This document shows, piece by piece, positions 53,361 to 63,700 of a stretch of 64,000 bases of DNA (position 1 is its first letter; each line of letters begins with the position of its first letter). The stretch comes from Sphingobacterium endophyticum (GTDB lineage Bacteria; Bacteroidota; Bacteroidia; Sphingobacteriales; Sphingobacteriaceae): assembly GCF_009733535.1 (NCBI RefSeq), contig NZ_SMMI01000017.1:19673-83672 (forward strand), in the 5' to 3' direction. A program made the translations under genes and the position numbers. The notes below the pieces were generated by a model, which was given only the letters and a program-made list of their open reading frames with translations, was not told where the DNA came from and did no database searches.

Positions 53361-54280
53361 CATGGAATTTAAATAATATTTTTAGAAATACTTTCTTAGG
53401 GGGTCTTATTTCCCTGTAGACGTAAAATGCCCGCTATTGGAAAATTTCCAACTAAGGCCAGACTTGATATGAAACACGGAAACACTGCATCAGCAGGGCG
53501 GTGAAAGATGGAGGAAAGAAGTTTAGGGTGAGTACTGTGCTTCTGTGTTAGTGGATAATCAGGAAAAACTATTTTTGACCCTTCAAGATTGGATGGACTT
53601 ATTAAGAGATGGAAATTTAGACAAAGTCAAAGCTAACTATCCTGAGAACGTGAATAGTTAAGATCTTTTCATGACCATGGTAAACTCTAAAATGAATGGA
53701 AACTTTAAATAACCCTAAATTTTCCACCTAATGGATAAGGCCTTGTCTTAATTACGGACGTTTTTTAGGCAAGAATACCTTGTATTTGTTGTTCTTTAGT
53801 AGGACAAAATGATTTAACTATTACTTTGCAAAACACTTAAAATAAGACGTTTAGTTTACGTAAAAATAGTTGGGTCATATTAATAGTTCAATAATACCTT
53901 AATAACATAGGTTTATCAACGAAATTTGGATAGTCATGCTTCCAAGAACGCCTCTAAATGAAACCCTATTCAATCTGTGAAACAATTTAATGTATAAATT
54001 TTTGTAGAACGAAAGAAAGAAATGCTCATTTTATTCTTTCTCAGTTGTAATTGCATAATTGCTTTAATGTTGTTAAGGACTCATTTGGGATTAATAACCA
54101 TATTTCCAGTAAGGGAAATACTGTATCTAAACATTCTAACCTATGACGGAATGATGCGTTCCAAATTCAAGCCTGCCTGTGGGCGGCAGCGAGATCGGAT
54201 AAAATAGTGAATTATAATTATGGATATGCATGTAGAATTATTTGATCGAGGGGACAGATTGTTTCTAATTCCAAAATAAC
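53361..54280. other. intergenic, with one coding-like fragment
   Basis: These 920 bases contain no complete gene. A fragment of 42 codons at 53533-53661 (ASVLVDNQEKLFLTLQDWMD and DGNLDKVKANYPENVNS) looks like the tail of a lost protein that I cannot name. A frame at 54022-54207 has no coding character. The pseudopilin operon ends at the right edge. Confidence 0.4.
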
Positions 54281-55450
54281 TTAAAAGCTGCTGCTCATTT
54301 GGAACATCGGCAGATACATCGCTACTAAAATCAATCCAACTACCAAGCCCAGAAAGATAATGATCAACGGCTCCATAACCGTTGATATGGTTGAGGTTTT
54401 ATACTCAATTTCCTCAGTGTACTGATGTGATATTTTTTCAAAAAAGAAATCCAGCCTATTGACTTCTTCCCCGACCTTAATCAACTGAATCATTTTCTTT
54501 GGATAAAAGTCGAACTTTTCCAAGCTGGAATGGAGGCTTTGACCATGAAGTATCGATTGTTCAATTTTATCCAGGGAAACCTGTATGGGATAGAATTCGG
54601 TCATTTGTTGGAGCAGTTGAATAGCTTGAATCAAAGGAATATTCGTACTGATCAATAGCCTCATCGTATTGGCAAATCGCGCCAAGTGGATTTTTTTTAC
54701 GATATCATTGACAAACGGAATCCTTAAAATGATCCATGATGACCATTTGCGGAACCATAGTTTGTTCTGACTGTAATATAAAATGAATATTATGGATGCA
54801 AATACTAGAATGTTTAAATAGAACGTGGCATCTATCAGCTCTGAAATATTGAGGATAAACTGCGTCACCCAGGGAAGTTCTCCCCCAAATTTCTTAAATA
54901 CATCGGCAAACATCGGCACGACAAATTTCAGCATAAAGAATACGGCTCCAAAGGAGGTCAGAAGAACGATAAGGGGGTAGGTGAGGGCGGAAACGATTTT
55001 TCTGCGTTGAGAGATCCTGCTTTTGAAATAAAGTGCCAACTCTTGGAGTATATCGCCAATTTTCCCCGTTTCTTCCCCTATTTTAATACTGTGCACTTCA
55101 TAAGAACTAAATTTATTGCTTTTATTAATGGCTTCCGAGAGGCTGAATCCCGTAATGACGTCCTCTTTAATCTGTTCAAAGACCGATCTTCCTTTTTTAT
55201 TCTTTTGATCAACCAGTATTAAATCAAATGCAGTTCGAATATCGATTCCTGATAAGAGTAGCGTGCTAAATTCAAGATAGAATTCTTCTTTTCTTTTATC
55301 CGATAGCTGCTTGTTTCCAAAGCTGATATCCCTATTAAGAAATTCGATGAGGTCAAATTTGCCTTCAGTTTTACGATGAGTCCCCTTTGGATTTGGTTTG
55401 GACAAGCGGTGCTGAACTTTTTTGTACCGTGAGATATTGACCTTCGACAT
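54281..55450 (-). CDS. type II secretion/type IV pilus inner-membrane protein GspF/PilC-like
   Basis: This 389-residue protein has two GspF domains and three membrane segments (near 170-195, 215-235 and 360-385). Typical pieces are FSTLLLSGIDIRTAFDLI, GFSLSEAI, a FANTMRLLISTNIPLIQAIQ second-domain start, LIKVGEEVNRL and STVMEPLIIIFLGLVVGLIL. It is the platform that couples the assembly ATPase to pseudopilus growth. It is the last gene of a seven-gene leftward operon. No GspE-type ATPase gene is present in the window. Confidence 0.9.
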   Translation of the reverse strand: MSKVNISRYKKVQHRLSKPNPKGTHRKTEGKFDLIEFLNRDISFGNKQLSDKRKEEFYLEFSTLLLSGIDIRTAFDLILVDQKNKKGRSVFEQIKEDVITGFSLSEAINKSNKFSSYEVHSIKIGEETGKIGDILQELALYFKSRISQRRKIVSALTYPLIVLLTSFGAVFFMLKFVVPMFADVFKKFGGELPWVTQFILNISELIDATFYLNILVFASIIFILYYSQNKLWFRKWSSWIILRIPFVNDIVKKIHLARFANTMRLLISTNIPLIQAIQLLQQMTEFYPIQVSLDKIEQSILHGQSLHSSLEKFDFYPKKMIQLIKVGEEVNRLDFFFEKISHQYTEEIEYKTSTISTVMEPLIIIFLGLVVGLILVAMYLPMFQMSSSF

Positions 55451-55461
55451 AATAAGAGAAG

Positions 55462-55941
55462 CTAGTTGGAAATTTTTATCAATTGTTCTGCACTGTAATC
55501 CTTTGACAGGACAAAGGGAATCAATCTATTTTTGGTTTTTAGGGTTATGTTAATTGACTTTATTAATCCATTATCCATGCTTTTTACAAATTCAGGCTGA
55601 ATATCTTCTATTACGCTAAGGAGGGAATCTGTAATCATGTCCCCCTGCTTTCTAATTATTAAGGAATCCATAATTATGTATTGGGAAATGTAATCGTTCC
55701 TTTTAAGCAGTACGACATTGTCCAAGAAATATGCTTCGTCAGCATTCCGTATCTCTTTGTTCATATGATGATAAAAATGACTGACATTTAAATTCTCCGT
55801 CCTTTCTTTCTGTTGAACCGTCCCAAATTTATAAAAGCTATTCAAAATAAAAAATGCAATTCCCAGGCATATTGCTGAAATCAACATAGCAATGGTAAGT
55901 TCCATTAACGTAAATGCAGACAAATGTAATTTATTCTTCAT
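55462..55941 (-). CDS. type II pseudopilin-like protein (PilW/GspJ-like)
   Basis: This 159-residue protein has a prepilin signal: a short charged leader MKNKLHLSA, then FTLMELTIAMLISAICLGIA with Glu at +5. The residue before cleavage is Ala instead of the usual Gly. The rest is a small beta-rich domain. It overlaps the upstream pseudopilin gene by 11 bases and lies 11 bases before gspF, so it is co-expressed. It is probably a minor subunit of a pseudopilus. Confidence 0.82.
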   Translation of the reverse strand: MKNKLHLSAFTLMELTIAMLISAICLGIAFFILNSFYKFGTVQQKERTENLNVSHFYHHMNKEIRNADEAYFLDNVVLLKRNDYISQYIIMDSLIIRKQGDMITDSLLSVIEDIQPEFVKSMDNGLIKSINITLKTKNRLIPFVLSKDYSAEQLIKISN

Positions 55942-56302
55942 AGATTCTCTTTAAGAACACCATGCTATCGGTAAGCCTATCTTGATTGAAGTCCATTGCA
56001 TAAATGGTTATTTTTCTCAAATCGGGATAACCTGTAAGGCTATCCTCCTGAACGGTAAAATTATGATGTTCCCAAGCAGTTTCAGGATCTTGAATATCCG
56101 GTTCGTTGAGATATTGAAATTTGATCTGCTTCATCATCCACTGAACGTCCTGTTTACTATTGCTTTTGACTGAACTGGTCAGTTTGGTAAAAATGAGTAT
56201 ACCAATGGAGAATACGGTGAGCAAAATAATCATGGCAATAAGAACCTCAATCAAGGTTGAGGCCTTCAGGTGATATTTCTTTCTGCGTTTTAATTCAGCC
56301 AT
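55931..56302 (-). CDS. type II pseudopilin-like protein (GspI/PilV-like)
   Basis: This 123-residue protein has a prepilin signal KKYHLKA followed by STLIEVLIAMIILLTVFSIG, with Glu at +5 and Ala at the cleavage position. The LIEVLIAM form is usual in GspI/PilV minor pseudopilins. The C-terminal domain is short. It overlaps both neighbours (13 and 11 bases), so the three pseudopilin-type genes are translated together. Confidence 0.82.
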   Translation of the reverse strand: MAELKRRKKYHLKASTLIEVLIAMIILLTVFSIGILIFTKLTSSVKSNSKQDVQWMMKQIKFQYLNEPDIQDPETAWEHHNFTVQEDSLTGYPDLRKITIYAMDFNQDRLTDSMVFLKRIYEE

Positions 56303-57540
56303 GATGCAATGCCTTTTTCAAGATGAAGGTCTCCCGAAAAAAAATAGGGCCTGATAAAATAGGGATTCAGTTTCTTTCGCTCTAGGGTTAAATTTATCAA
56401 ATAATTTTCATAGAGCGAACTCGGTCGTTCCGTTATAACTCTATAGCAATATAAACTACCATTAATCTCAAGCGGATCCGAATATTTAAGCAGACCAAAA
56501 CTAATGATATTTCCTTGGATGTTGCTGTTCTTTCCAAGCTCGATCAAGTCCATTTGCTCATTTAACTCTTCCCGGTATAGGAATACCAGGCCTCTTATCT
56601 TCGTGTTTTCTCCAATGGATATTTTAGCCATTGAATTGACGCTATCTTTCGCAATAAGTCCTGTTACCGAAGGGTAATCCAGAACGACATCCTTTCCGAT
56701 CACCAAAGAATCGGTCGCAAAAAATTGGCCCTTTCCCCTGAAATTACTTTCAATTTTTATAACGGGCGCAAAGACGATCGCATCTTCCCATACTGTTTGC
56801 CCGGTTATGGTAATGGCACTGTCACAGACCAGCACAATATTACCCTTAACAGAATCCAAGCTTAACACCTGTGGGGATTCTATCCTGAAAAATTGGGTCT
56901 CATTAAAAAAGGAGTTCTTCAGGATAGGATTACCATTTAATAGCGGCCGGTTATTATCATTTACACCTTTGAAATTGGATTCGATAGCACGTAATATTTC
57001 AAGGTTCACCTGTGGCATTTTCTGGGAACTTTCCAAGATTTTGCCATCTACCAATTCTTTGATTCCATCGTAATATTCCCCGTCAACAAATGCCGGTCTG
57101 ATCCCTGATTTTGGCAAGAAGGCATTTCCCTGAATTTTAGTTTTACCGCTGATGGATACCGGACGGTCTTCATCTGTGATATAAAGGATGGTAGAATCCA
57201 TGGGCTTCTCCCCGATAAGAAAGCTCCTTTTCAATGTGTCCAAATTTTCAACTGCGGTAATCGAGGCAACTTCGAGCATTCCCCAAAATTTTTTATTGAT
57301 CTTCACTGAATCATTGGAACGTATGGGCAAATAGATCACGGTATCTCCGGAAGTGTTTGCAAAATAATTTGAGAGCGATAATGTTGTAGCGGCCTCCACA
57401 TCGGCATTTAAGTTTTCCCACCTGTCGAATTTCTGTTGTTGCGTCCTAAAGTAATAGAACATCAGAATAAGACTTCCTAACAAAATAGCTAGTATCAATG
57501 AGATAATAATGGAGATCTGTAGGGAAGAGGCCTTCAGCAT
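56290..57540 (-). CDS. large pseudopilin-like protein without Glu+5 (GspK/PilX position)
   Basis: This 416-residue protein begins MLKASSLQISIIISLILAIL. The LKAS leader and hydrophobic helix look like those of the adjacent pseudopilin, but position +5 is not Glu, as in GspK. The body is beta-rich with bactofilin-like repeats (ISGKTKIQGNAFLPKSGI, ITITGQTVWEDAIVFAPVIK and NSNIQGNIISFGLL). I infer a tip subunit of the pseudopilus from position and N terminus. No known catalytic motif is present. Confidence 0.65.
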   Translation of the reverse strand: MLKASSLQISIIISLILAILLGSLILMFYYFRTQQQKFDRWENLNADVEAATTLSLSNYFANTSGDTVIYLPIRSNDSVKINKKFWGMLEVASITAVENLDTLKRSFLIGEKPMDSTILYITDEDRPVSISGKTKIQGNAFLPKSGIRPAFVDGEYYDGIKELVDGKILESSQKMPQVNLEILRAIESNFKGVNDNNRPLLNGNPILKNSFFNETQFFRIESPQVLSLDSVKGNIVLVCDSAITITGQTVWEDAIVFAPVIKIESNFRGKGQFFATDSLVIGKDVVLDYPSVTGLIAKDSVNSMAKISIGENTKIRGLVFLYREELNEQMDLIELGKNSNIQGNIISFGLLKYSDPLEINGSLYCYRVITERPSSLYENYLINLTLERKKLNPYFIRPYFFSGDLHLEKGIASWLN

Positions 57541-58239
57541 TTAATTGGAATCTAAGTCTGGTAATATTTCTTGGTTTTTAGATGGGAGGATCTTATCGGT
57601 CCTGTTACCTAGAGATACCTTATCCCACAGTGAGTTGAAGAAATTTGCCGTTCTTCGGAATATATTCTGATCAATATATTCCTCCGCACTGATTTCGACC
57701 CCTTCGTGATAATATTTCCATTGATAATCATTCACAAGAGTATCCAATACCTGTATTTTTCCATCCCACTGGGCATCTTTCATCGGGCCTTTCATTGATA
57801 CCCCCCCCTTTTCATTGTATAGGCTGACCAGTCCATTCAGGCTGCCTTTGTTCCAATGCTCTTCTTTTAGGAGGTGCTGGCTGTCGGACCAATATTTCCA
57901 TTCTCCATGGGGCAGGCCTTTCCTGTAAAATCCTTGCCTACGTAATTGTTTATTCCCAGAAAATTCTTGATAGCTCCCATGAAGTAATTTTCCTGAAAAA
58001 CCACCCTGTGTCCTTTGGACCTTTCTGGATTGGTACCAGAAATAGAATTTTTCCGATCGTACATTTGTCTTTTCATCTGTAATATAAAAAGACTCCAATC
58101 TCCCGTCATCATGATTGATCGTTATCCTATTCTTTATATCCAATAATTTTTCATATTCCGACCTTTGATATTGGCTGAAAGCATTCTTTGAACAAGAAAA
58201 TAGGATGATCATGGGGATGATAAATTTTAGGGGTCTCAT
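57541..58239 (-). CDS. secreted MORN/YwqK-repeat protein
   Basis: This 232-residue protein has a signal peptide (MRPLKFIIPMIILFSCSKNA; the Cys may be a lipobox). YwqK-type repeats follow: GKLLHGSYQEFSGNKQLRRQ, GFYRKGLPHGEWKYWSDSQH and NKGSLNGLVSLYNEKGG. Such repeats form beta hairpin stacks and often lie at the cell surface. It is encoded in the pseudopilin operon, flush with the next gene and overlapping the previous one by four bases. Its role in the apparatus is unknown. Confidence 0.7.
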   Translation of the reverse strand: MRPLKFIIPMIILFSCSKNAFSQYQRSEYEKLLDIKNRITINHDDGRLESFYITDEKTNVRSEKFYFWYQSRKVQRTQGGFSGKLLHGSYQEFSGNKQLRRQGFYRKGLPHGEWKYWSDSQHLLKEEHWNKGSLNGLVSLYNEKGGVSMKGPMKDAQWDGKIQVLDTLVNDYQWKYYHEGVEISAEEYIDQNIFRRTANFFNSLWDKVSLGNRTDKILPSKNQEILPDLDSN

Positions 58240-58742
58240 TGTTTGGAAATGGTTACTGTTTGAGAATTGGTTTTTACCTTTATTTCATGCGGGTAAATCG
58301 AGAGAATGGTGTAACCATCAATCGATTGTTTGGTCTTCAGATAGTGCTGTTTTCCTGCAATCTGAACTAAGGCCACCTTTTGATTCATGTTTAAGTTTTC
58401 GATAAAACCCAAGTATTGGATATCTAGGGCAGGGGCATAGGCCAAAGGGTCATAGGTTTCCATAGGTAAACCTTGCCCTGCATCCTGATCAACCTGTTCA
58501 TCAGGTTTATTCTCGGTCGAGGATACCTCCTGAAAGAAAGCATCGGAGGGAATGCTGTCATAGGTAAGATCTTCCTTCCATCGATAAGTGTCCAAATTCG
58601 ATCGTACCTCTACCATGCCCTTATTGGATAGGGGAAGCGGATCATGATCTGAAAATTTTGAAAGGACCACATAGATCACATAGCCCCATATTCCAAGTAC
58701 TAAGGTAAACAGGATATAAATGTTATGCTTTTTCTCTTTCAT
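58236..58742 (-). CDS. bitopic membrane protein, GspC/PilP-like
   Basis: This 168-residue protein has one membrane helix (IYILFTLVLGIWGYVIYVVL) and a disordered linker. A C-terminal beta domain reads YLGFIENLNMNQKVALVQIA and GKQHYLKTKQSIDGYTILSI. That domain has the pattern of the homology region of GspC and PilP, which links inner-membrane platform and secretin. It is the second gene of the operon and overlaps both neighbours. The GspC/PilP assignment is by pattern and context, not certain. Confidence 0.6.
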   Translation of the reverse strand: MKEKKHNIYILFTLVLGIWGYVIYVVLSKFSDHDPLPLSNKGMVEVRSNLDTYRWKEDLTYDSIPSDAFFQEVSSTENKPDEQVDQDAGQGLPMETYDPLAYAPALDIQYLGFIENLNMNQKVALVQIAGKQHYLKTKQSIDGYTILSIYPHEIKVKTNSQTVTISKQ

Positions 58743-59101
58743 TACTTAATAATACGTAAAGTTCGCCGTTCCTGGAATAATCCTACGGAACCATCGTTTT
58801 CAGGCCTTGCCTGCCATTGATATTCGCCCTGATTGAGTTCGATCTGGAATTGATTCTTATCAACAAGAGAATCAAGGATTAGCTGCGCACTGTTTTCAAA
58901 GCTGGGAGATACGATCTGTATTCTATAATATTTGGCATCCTGATGCGTATTCCACCAAAAGGTGATAACTGAGTCCCTGGTACTCAGGTCATCAGCGGGT
59001 GCTTTCAATTCTACAGATTCCTTTTCCAATGGGTATTCTATAAAATCGGCACAAGAGGTTATCAGTAAAAAAAACAGTAAATAATAAACCAGCTTATTCA
59101 T
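58742..59101 (-). CDS. lipoprotein with a fibronectin-like domain
   Basis: This 119-residue protein starts MNKLVYYLLFFLLITSCADF, with a lipobox Cys near 17. It continues as an Ig/fibronectin-like domain (VITFWWNTHQDAKYYRIQIV, then QGEYQWQARPENDG). It is the first gene of the leftward pseudopilin operon and overlaps the next by one base. It could act as an outer-membrane-side partner of the apparatus, but no pilotin signature is visible. Confidence 0.7.
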   Translation of the reverse strand: MNKLVYYLLFFLLITSCADFIEYPLEKESVELKAPADDLSTRDSVITFWWNTHQDAKYYRIQIVSPSFENSAQLILDSLVDKNQFQIELNQGEYQWQARPENDGSVGLFQERRTLRIIK

Positions 59102-59489
59102 AATATTAAGTGTAGGGTAAATATATATAATTCTTATAAGGATCGTATAGCCTTTTTAGGTTAAAAGTTTAATTGATCTTAAAAAACCTAAGGAAATTAA
59201 GGAGTTTTTCTCATTTTTAATTTAAACAGACAGTGAATTATAAAAAATGAATTTTATCTAAAAGTACTGATGTTTTTAGATGATACATTGGATAAAGGTT
59301 CAAATGTAATTATAACTTTCAAATATTTTCCTTCTTTTTTATACCATCAATAAGAATTTCACAGAATTTTTTTATTAATGACATTTATGGTCGGTTCTGT
59401 TAAAAATAAATTTTATATTTCTTTTAAAGAATTTTAGTATCTTACATCGGTCGATTAAAAATTGCCAAACCAAATTATCCGATTTAGAA
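59102..59489. other. divergent intergenic region, pseudopilin operon and WPDYVF copy 5
   Basis: These 388 very AT-rich bases should hold both promoters. No frame with coding character and no clear operator was seen. Confidence 0.45.
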
Positions 59490-60563
59490 ATGAAATTTTT
59501 AAAGTTATTTTTTATTGCACTTCTGCTTTGCGGCATGCAAAGGGGGTATACGCAAAATTTATTGAACTTAAATGAGTGGGCCGCAGGTGAAGGGCCAATT
59601 GCTGGCTTTACCTTAAATGGTCCCACTACTGAAAACCTCAGGGAATGGGGGGATGGCCCCCAAGGGAACCGAGCTGTCCTCTGGAAGGCCATGCCGAGTG
59701 GAGACGGAAATAACGATGGAGGTTTTAACAGTACTGATTTTTCCCTGGACCACAAAAAAATGTACCGCTATACCATCTGGATGAAAAAGGCAAACTCCAC
59801 GGATGGAAGTAGTTATTTTGGTTGCGGAAATGTGAATACTTTAGCAGGAACATTAAATAGCAATGCGTACTTCTGGAATGGAGATTTACCGGAATTGAAC
59901 AAGTGGTATTTAATCGTAGGATATATTCATGCCAGTACAGATGCCTCCACGGTCAGCCTGGGTGGGATTTATGATGGAATTACTGGAAAAAAAGTTGTAT
60001 CCATAACGGATTACAAATCAATTTCTGGAAGTACGACCAATAAGATAAGATCTTACCTGTTCTATGATAATAATGCCAATGATAGACAATACTTTTATGG
60101 ACCGAGGGTAGAGGAGGTCAATGGTAATGAACCAACCATTGCCTCACTATTGAACAATGCGAATGGCGGTGAGAATTTCTATTTTGCAGGGAAGGTTGGT
60201 GTCAAGACCGATACCCCTGGAGATTTCGATCTAGCTGTGAATGGGAAGATACGTTCACAGGAAATTAAGGTTGAAGCCAGTAATTGGCCAGATTATGTGT
60301 TTAAGGATGATTATAGAGTGCCTCCTCTTAGAGAGACCGCTGAGTTTATTAAGAACCATGGTCACTTACCCGATGTCCCAACAGCTAAAGAGGTAGAGGC
60401 TGAAGGAATATCCCTTGGAGAGTTGAATAAGCTGTTGCTTAAAAAATTGGAGGAGATTACCCTTCATCTGATTGAAAAGGAAAAGGAAATTGAGGAACTC
60501 AAAGAAGAGGTTAAGAAAATTAGAAAGGATGGCAGGCTGAAGGAACAAAGTGTTGAAAGTTAA
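59490..60563 (+). CDS. secreted tail-fibre-like protein with WPDYVF module, copy 5
   Basis: This 357-residue protein has a signal peptide (MKFLKLFFIALLLCGMQRGY, cut near TQN). A carbohydrate-binding-like beta domain of about 200 residues (YRYTIWMKKANSTDGSSYFG, then YFYGPRVEEVNGNEPT) is unlike the other copies. The shared module follows: VGVKTDTPGDFDLAVNGKIR, NWPDYVF, HLPDVPTAKEVE, LGELNKLLLKKLEEITLHLI and a long charged coiled coil. It precedes a second large YD-type gene, repeating the order seen at 41-49 kb. Confidence 0.77.
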   Translation: MKFLKLFFIALLLCGMQRGYTQNLLNLNEWAAGEGPIAGFTLNGPTTENLREWGDGPQGNRAVLWKAMPSGDGNNDGGFNSTDFSLDHKKMYRYTIWMKKANSTDGSSYFGCGNVNTLAGTLNSNAYFWNGDLPELNKWYLIVGYIHASTDASTVSLGGIYDGITGKKVVSITDYKSISGSTTNKIRSYLFYDNNANDRQYFYGPRVEEVNGNEPTIASLLNNANGGENFYFAGKVGVKTDTPGDFDLAVNGKIRSQEIKVEASNWPDYVFKDDYRVPPLRETAEFIKNHGHLPDVPTAKEVEAEGISLGELNKLLLKKLEEITLHLIEKEKEIEELKEEVKKIRKDGRLKEQSVES

Positions 60564-60707
60564 CCGGATTTTTTGTTTTTTTACTCATTGTCATGATAAA
60601 CAATATCAAATATTGAATTTTATTTATAACACAAGCCAATAATTTTTCTAATCTGTTATAGTGGTTTAAATAATATCAATTGCCAATTATTAATTTTAAA
60701 ATATTTT

Positions 60708-63700
60708 ATGAAATATTCTTTTTCATTTTTCCTTAGCTTCTTAAGCATTGGTTTTTATCTGACGATTTACAGTAACTTATATGCTCAAAATGTCCAACAG
60801 GATAAGAACATGTTGATAGAGACCATTTCAAAACACTTTGTTTCTCCCGAGGCGGCATCAATTGGTAAGTTCTATGAAATGAATGTCAACCTCTCTTCTG
60901 GAATTCCGCAAATAGGAATTCCGATATATAATGTATCAGTTGGGAAAATTAATTTCCCCATTCAGCTGGATTATAATTCTAGCGGAATAAAGGTCGATGA
61001 GATTTCAAGCCGTATAGGTATGGGGTGGGCCCTAAATGCTGGCGGAAGGGTCATGAAGCAGACAAACGGATTGGATGACGATCTTTATCTGGATAGGGCG
61101 CAGTTGAAAAAATACATCAACAATGGAATGACCGAAAATGAAAAGATCCAATTTATTAACTCAATTTCCAGGGGAACAGTTGATGGGGAGCCGGATGTAT
61201 ACATTGTCAGCGCTGGTGCATTGAATTTTCGCTTTGTAATCGATTTAGATGGTCAGTATTTAGTAATTCCAGGCGACAAAAATGTTAGGATCCAGAGAGC
61301 TATCTCCGGCTATGCTTGGATCATTACGGATACGGACGGAACGAAGTATAAGTTTAACGATATGGAAAGTTCCACAAGTTTGTCCACTGTTCTATTTAAC
61401 GGTCCTTCCAATGACCTGGGTGAAAACCAATCCAATACAGGATGGTTATTGAAACAGATTGAGGACGTTCTAGGAAATAAAGTTGATTTTGAATATCTAA
61501 CGTATTCAAATAGATTTACATCAATTACTGCAGAAACTAGAACCATCCCAGTCACCCTAGATGTAGACGCCCAAGAATCTAGATCTGTTTTTATTTCAAA
61601 TACCAATGTTTCTTCCTCGTTTCTTAATAAAATAACCTTTGCAGGTGGGCAGATCAATTTTATTCCGGACACTACTCCACGAAAGGATGTGGAAGGTGAT
61701 TTCAGACTTAAGGAAATCGAAATTCTCCGTGGACAGTTCAAAAAGACTTTTCGACTTTATCATTCCTACATGGATAAGGATTTTGTTGGGAGCCCCCATC
61801 CTTTTAATACGATTTATGATAATTTTAGGTTGAGACTTGATTCCGTGCAAGAGATTGGCCAGGATAACGCTTTGATCCCACCGCATAGATTTATTTATGA
61901 ACCAGGTAATCTCCCTTTCAGGAATTCCTTTTCTCAGGATCATTGGGGATATTACAACGGTCGTACCAATACGACCTTGGTTCCATACCAAGTATCGGGA
62001 ACCTGGATGGGAGCTGATCGGAGGCCAGATTTTAATTTTTTAAAAAGAGGAGTTTTGAAAAAAATAATTTATCCTACCAAAGGGGAGATTTCCTTTGATT
62101 ATGAGATCAATAAATATAAGGGTAACCCTGAAGAAATGGATAGGGACAGTGTTTTTGCCACACTAACAGGAAATAATAACACCTCAGACTATCTTTTTAA
62201 TTTTTCAAAGGAGTTTGTCATAAACCCCTCTGTAGGTGAAGTTGAATTCAAGCCAACGGTAAATACACAGGGTTTTTCTGCAAACTGCTCATGTTTTATT
62301 ACGCTTGGGGTAAGGAACAAGACAACCAATGCCTATGTACAGATTCCTCACCAATCCCCTCAAATCTTTAAACTTTTGCCTGGAACTTATGTGTTGGAGG
62401 GAACAATAGAAACAGAGTTCAATGGCGTTCCATATGTCTATTTCAGTATATCGATGACAGGGAAGTTTAAGACGCTAAATCAGGGAGGGTATGTTGACGG
62501 TCCAGGACTTCGGATAAAGAAAATTACCAAAAATTTTAAGGATAATATTGAAGTGGAAAATTTTGACTACCGAGATCCTGTTACCGGTTTGGAAAGTGGA
62601 CAGGTATCAACTATTCCAGAATATTTTCATAATTCCTTAAAGACAATTAGGAAAGTGCCAATCGAAACTTATCCAGGAGCTGGCTACATGGAAATATTTG
62701 ATTATAAGGTCTATAAATCTGAATCCAAATATCCTCTTTCCAGTAGCAATGGAGGATATGTTAGTTATAAGAATGTCAATATAAGCAAGGGAGAGAGCAA
62801 ACAAAATGGAGAGACCCAACATCTGTTCACTAATTACTCCGACTATCCAGACAAGAACAGTGGGATTGGATTTCCAAGTCCACCTTTATCGATCACTGAT
62901 TGGAAGAGGGGTAAACCATTGAAGATATATCAAAAAAGTAATACCAATGCTATCGTAAAATCAATTTCTAATAAGTATATAATTCCCGCTCCTTCCATCA
63001 AATCTGTTAAAGGAGTCAAAATTGGTTCTAACATAGCTTATCTTTCACCAGTCGATGAAGCTACGCTCTATTCAAGTAAGTTCATAGCAAAATATGACAT
63101 TTATTCTGACGTAATACTATTGGAAAGGGATACCACAATTATTTTGCCGGGGCAGTCCCAGAATAATATTTATAGTTATAATTCCATTTATCAAAATAGT
63201 GAAATCCTCCAAAATAAAAGTGACGGAACCAATTTAATATCTAAAACATTTTATCCAAAAGATTTTAATGGCTCCGATCCTCTGGTTGCACCTCTATTAA
63301 ACAGCCATATTTTGGATATTCCAGTAGAGCGGGTAAATATCCTGCAAAAAGGCACTGAACAAAGAGTTATTTCGGGAACAACTTTTACCTACGATGCTGG
63401 TGGAAAGGGGATACCCATTAAAGGATCAACTTTAAATCTTGATATTGCTCCATTAATTTCCTCATTTAAGTTCAGCAACAGGGCGATGGGGACAGTCCCT
63501 CCATTAGGAAGTGTTTCAAACTATAGTGCCGATTTAAGATATAAATTGGATTATGTGGTCAATAGGTTGGATAATTATGGTAATGTCCTGGAAATTACTG
63601 TAGGTTCAACCCCCCCTACGGTTTACCTGTGGGGTTATGGTGGCCAGTATCCAATCGCCAAGATCGAGAACGCGACGTATTCGGAAGTCGTTTCGGCTCT

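Noticed and set aside
54022..54207. Open frame of 61 codons beginning MLILFFLSCNC
   Set aside because: It looks like a hydrophobic chance frame in AT-rich DNA, with a low-complexity continuation and no neighbour relation.
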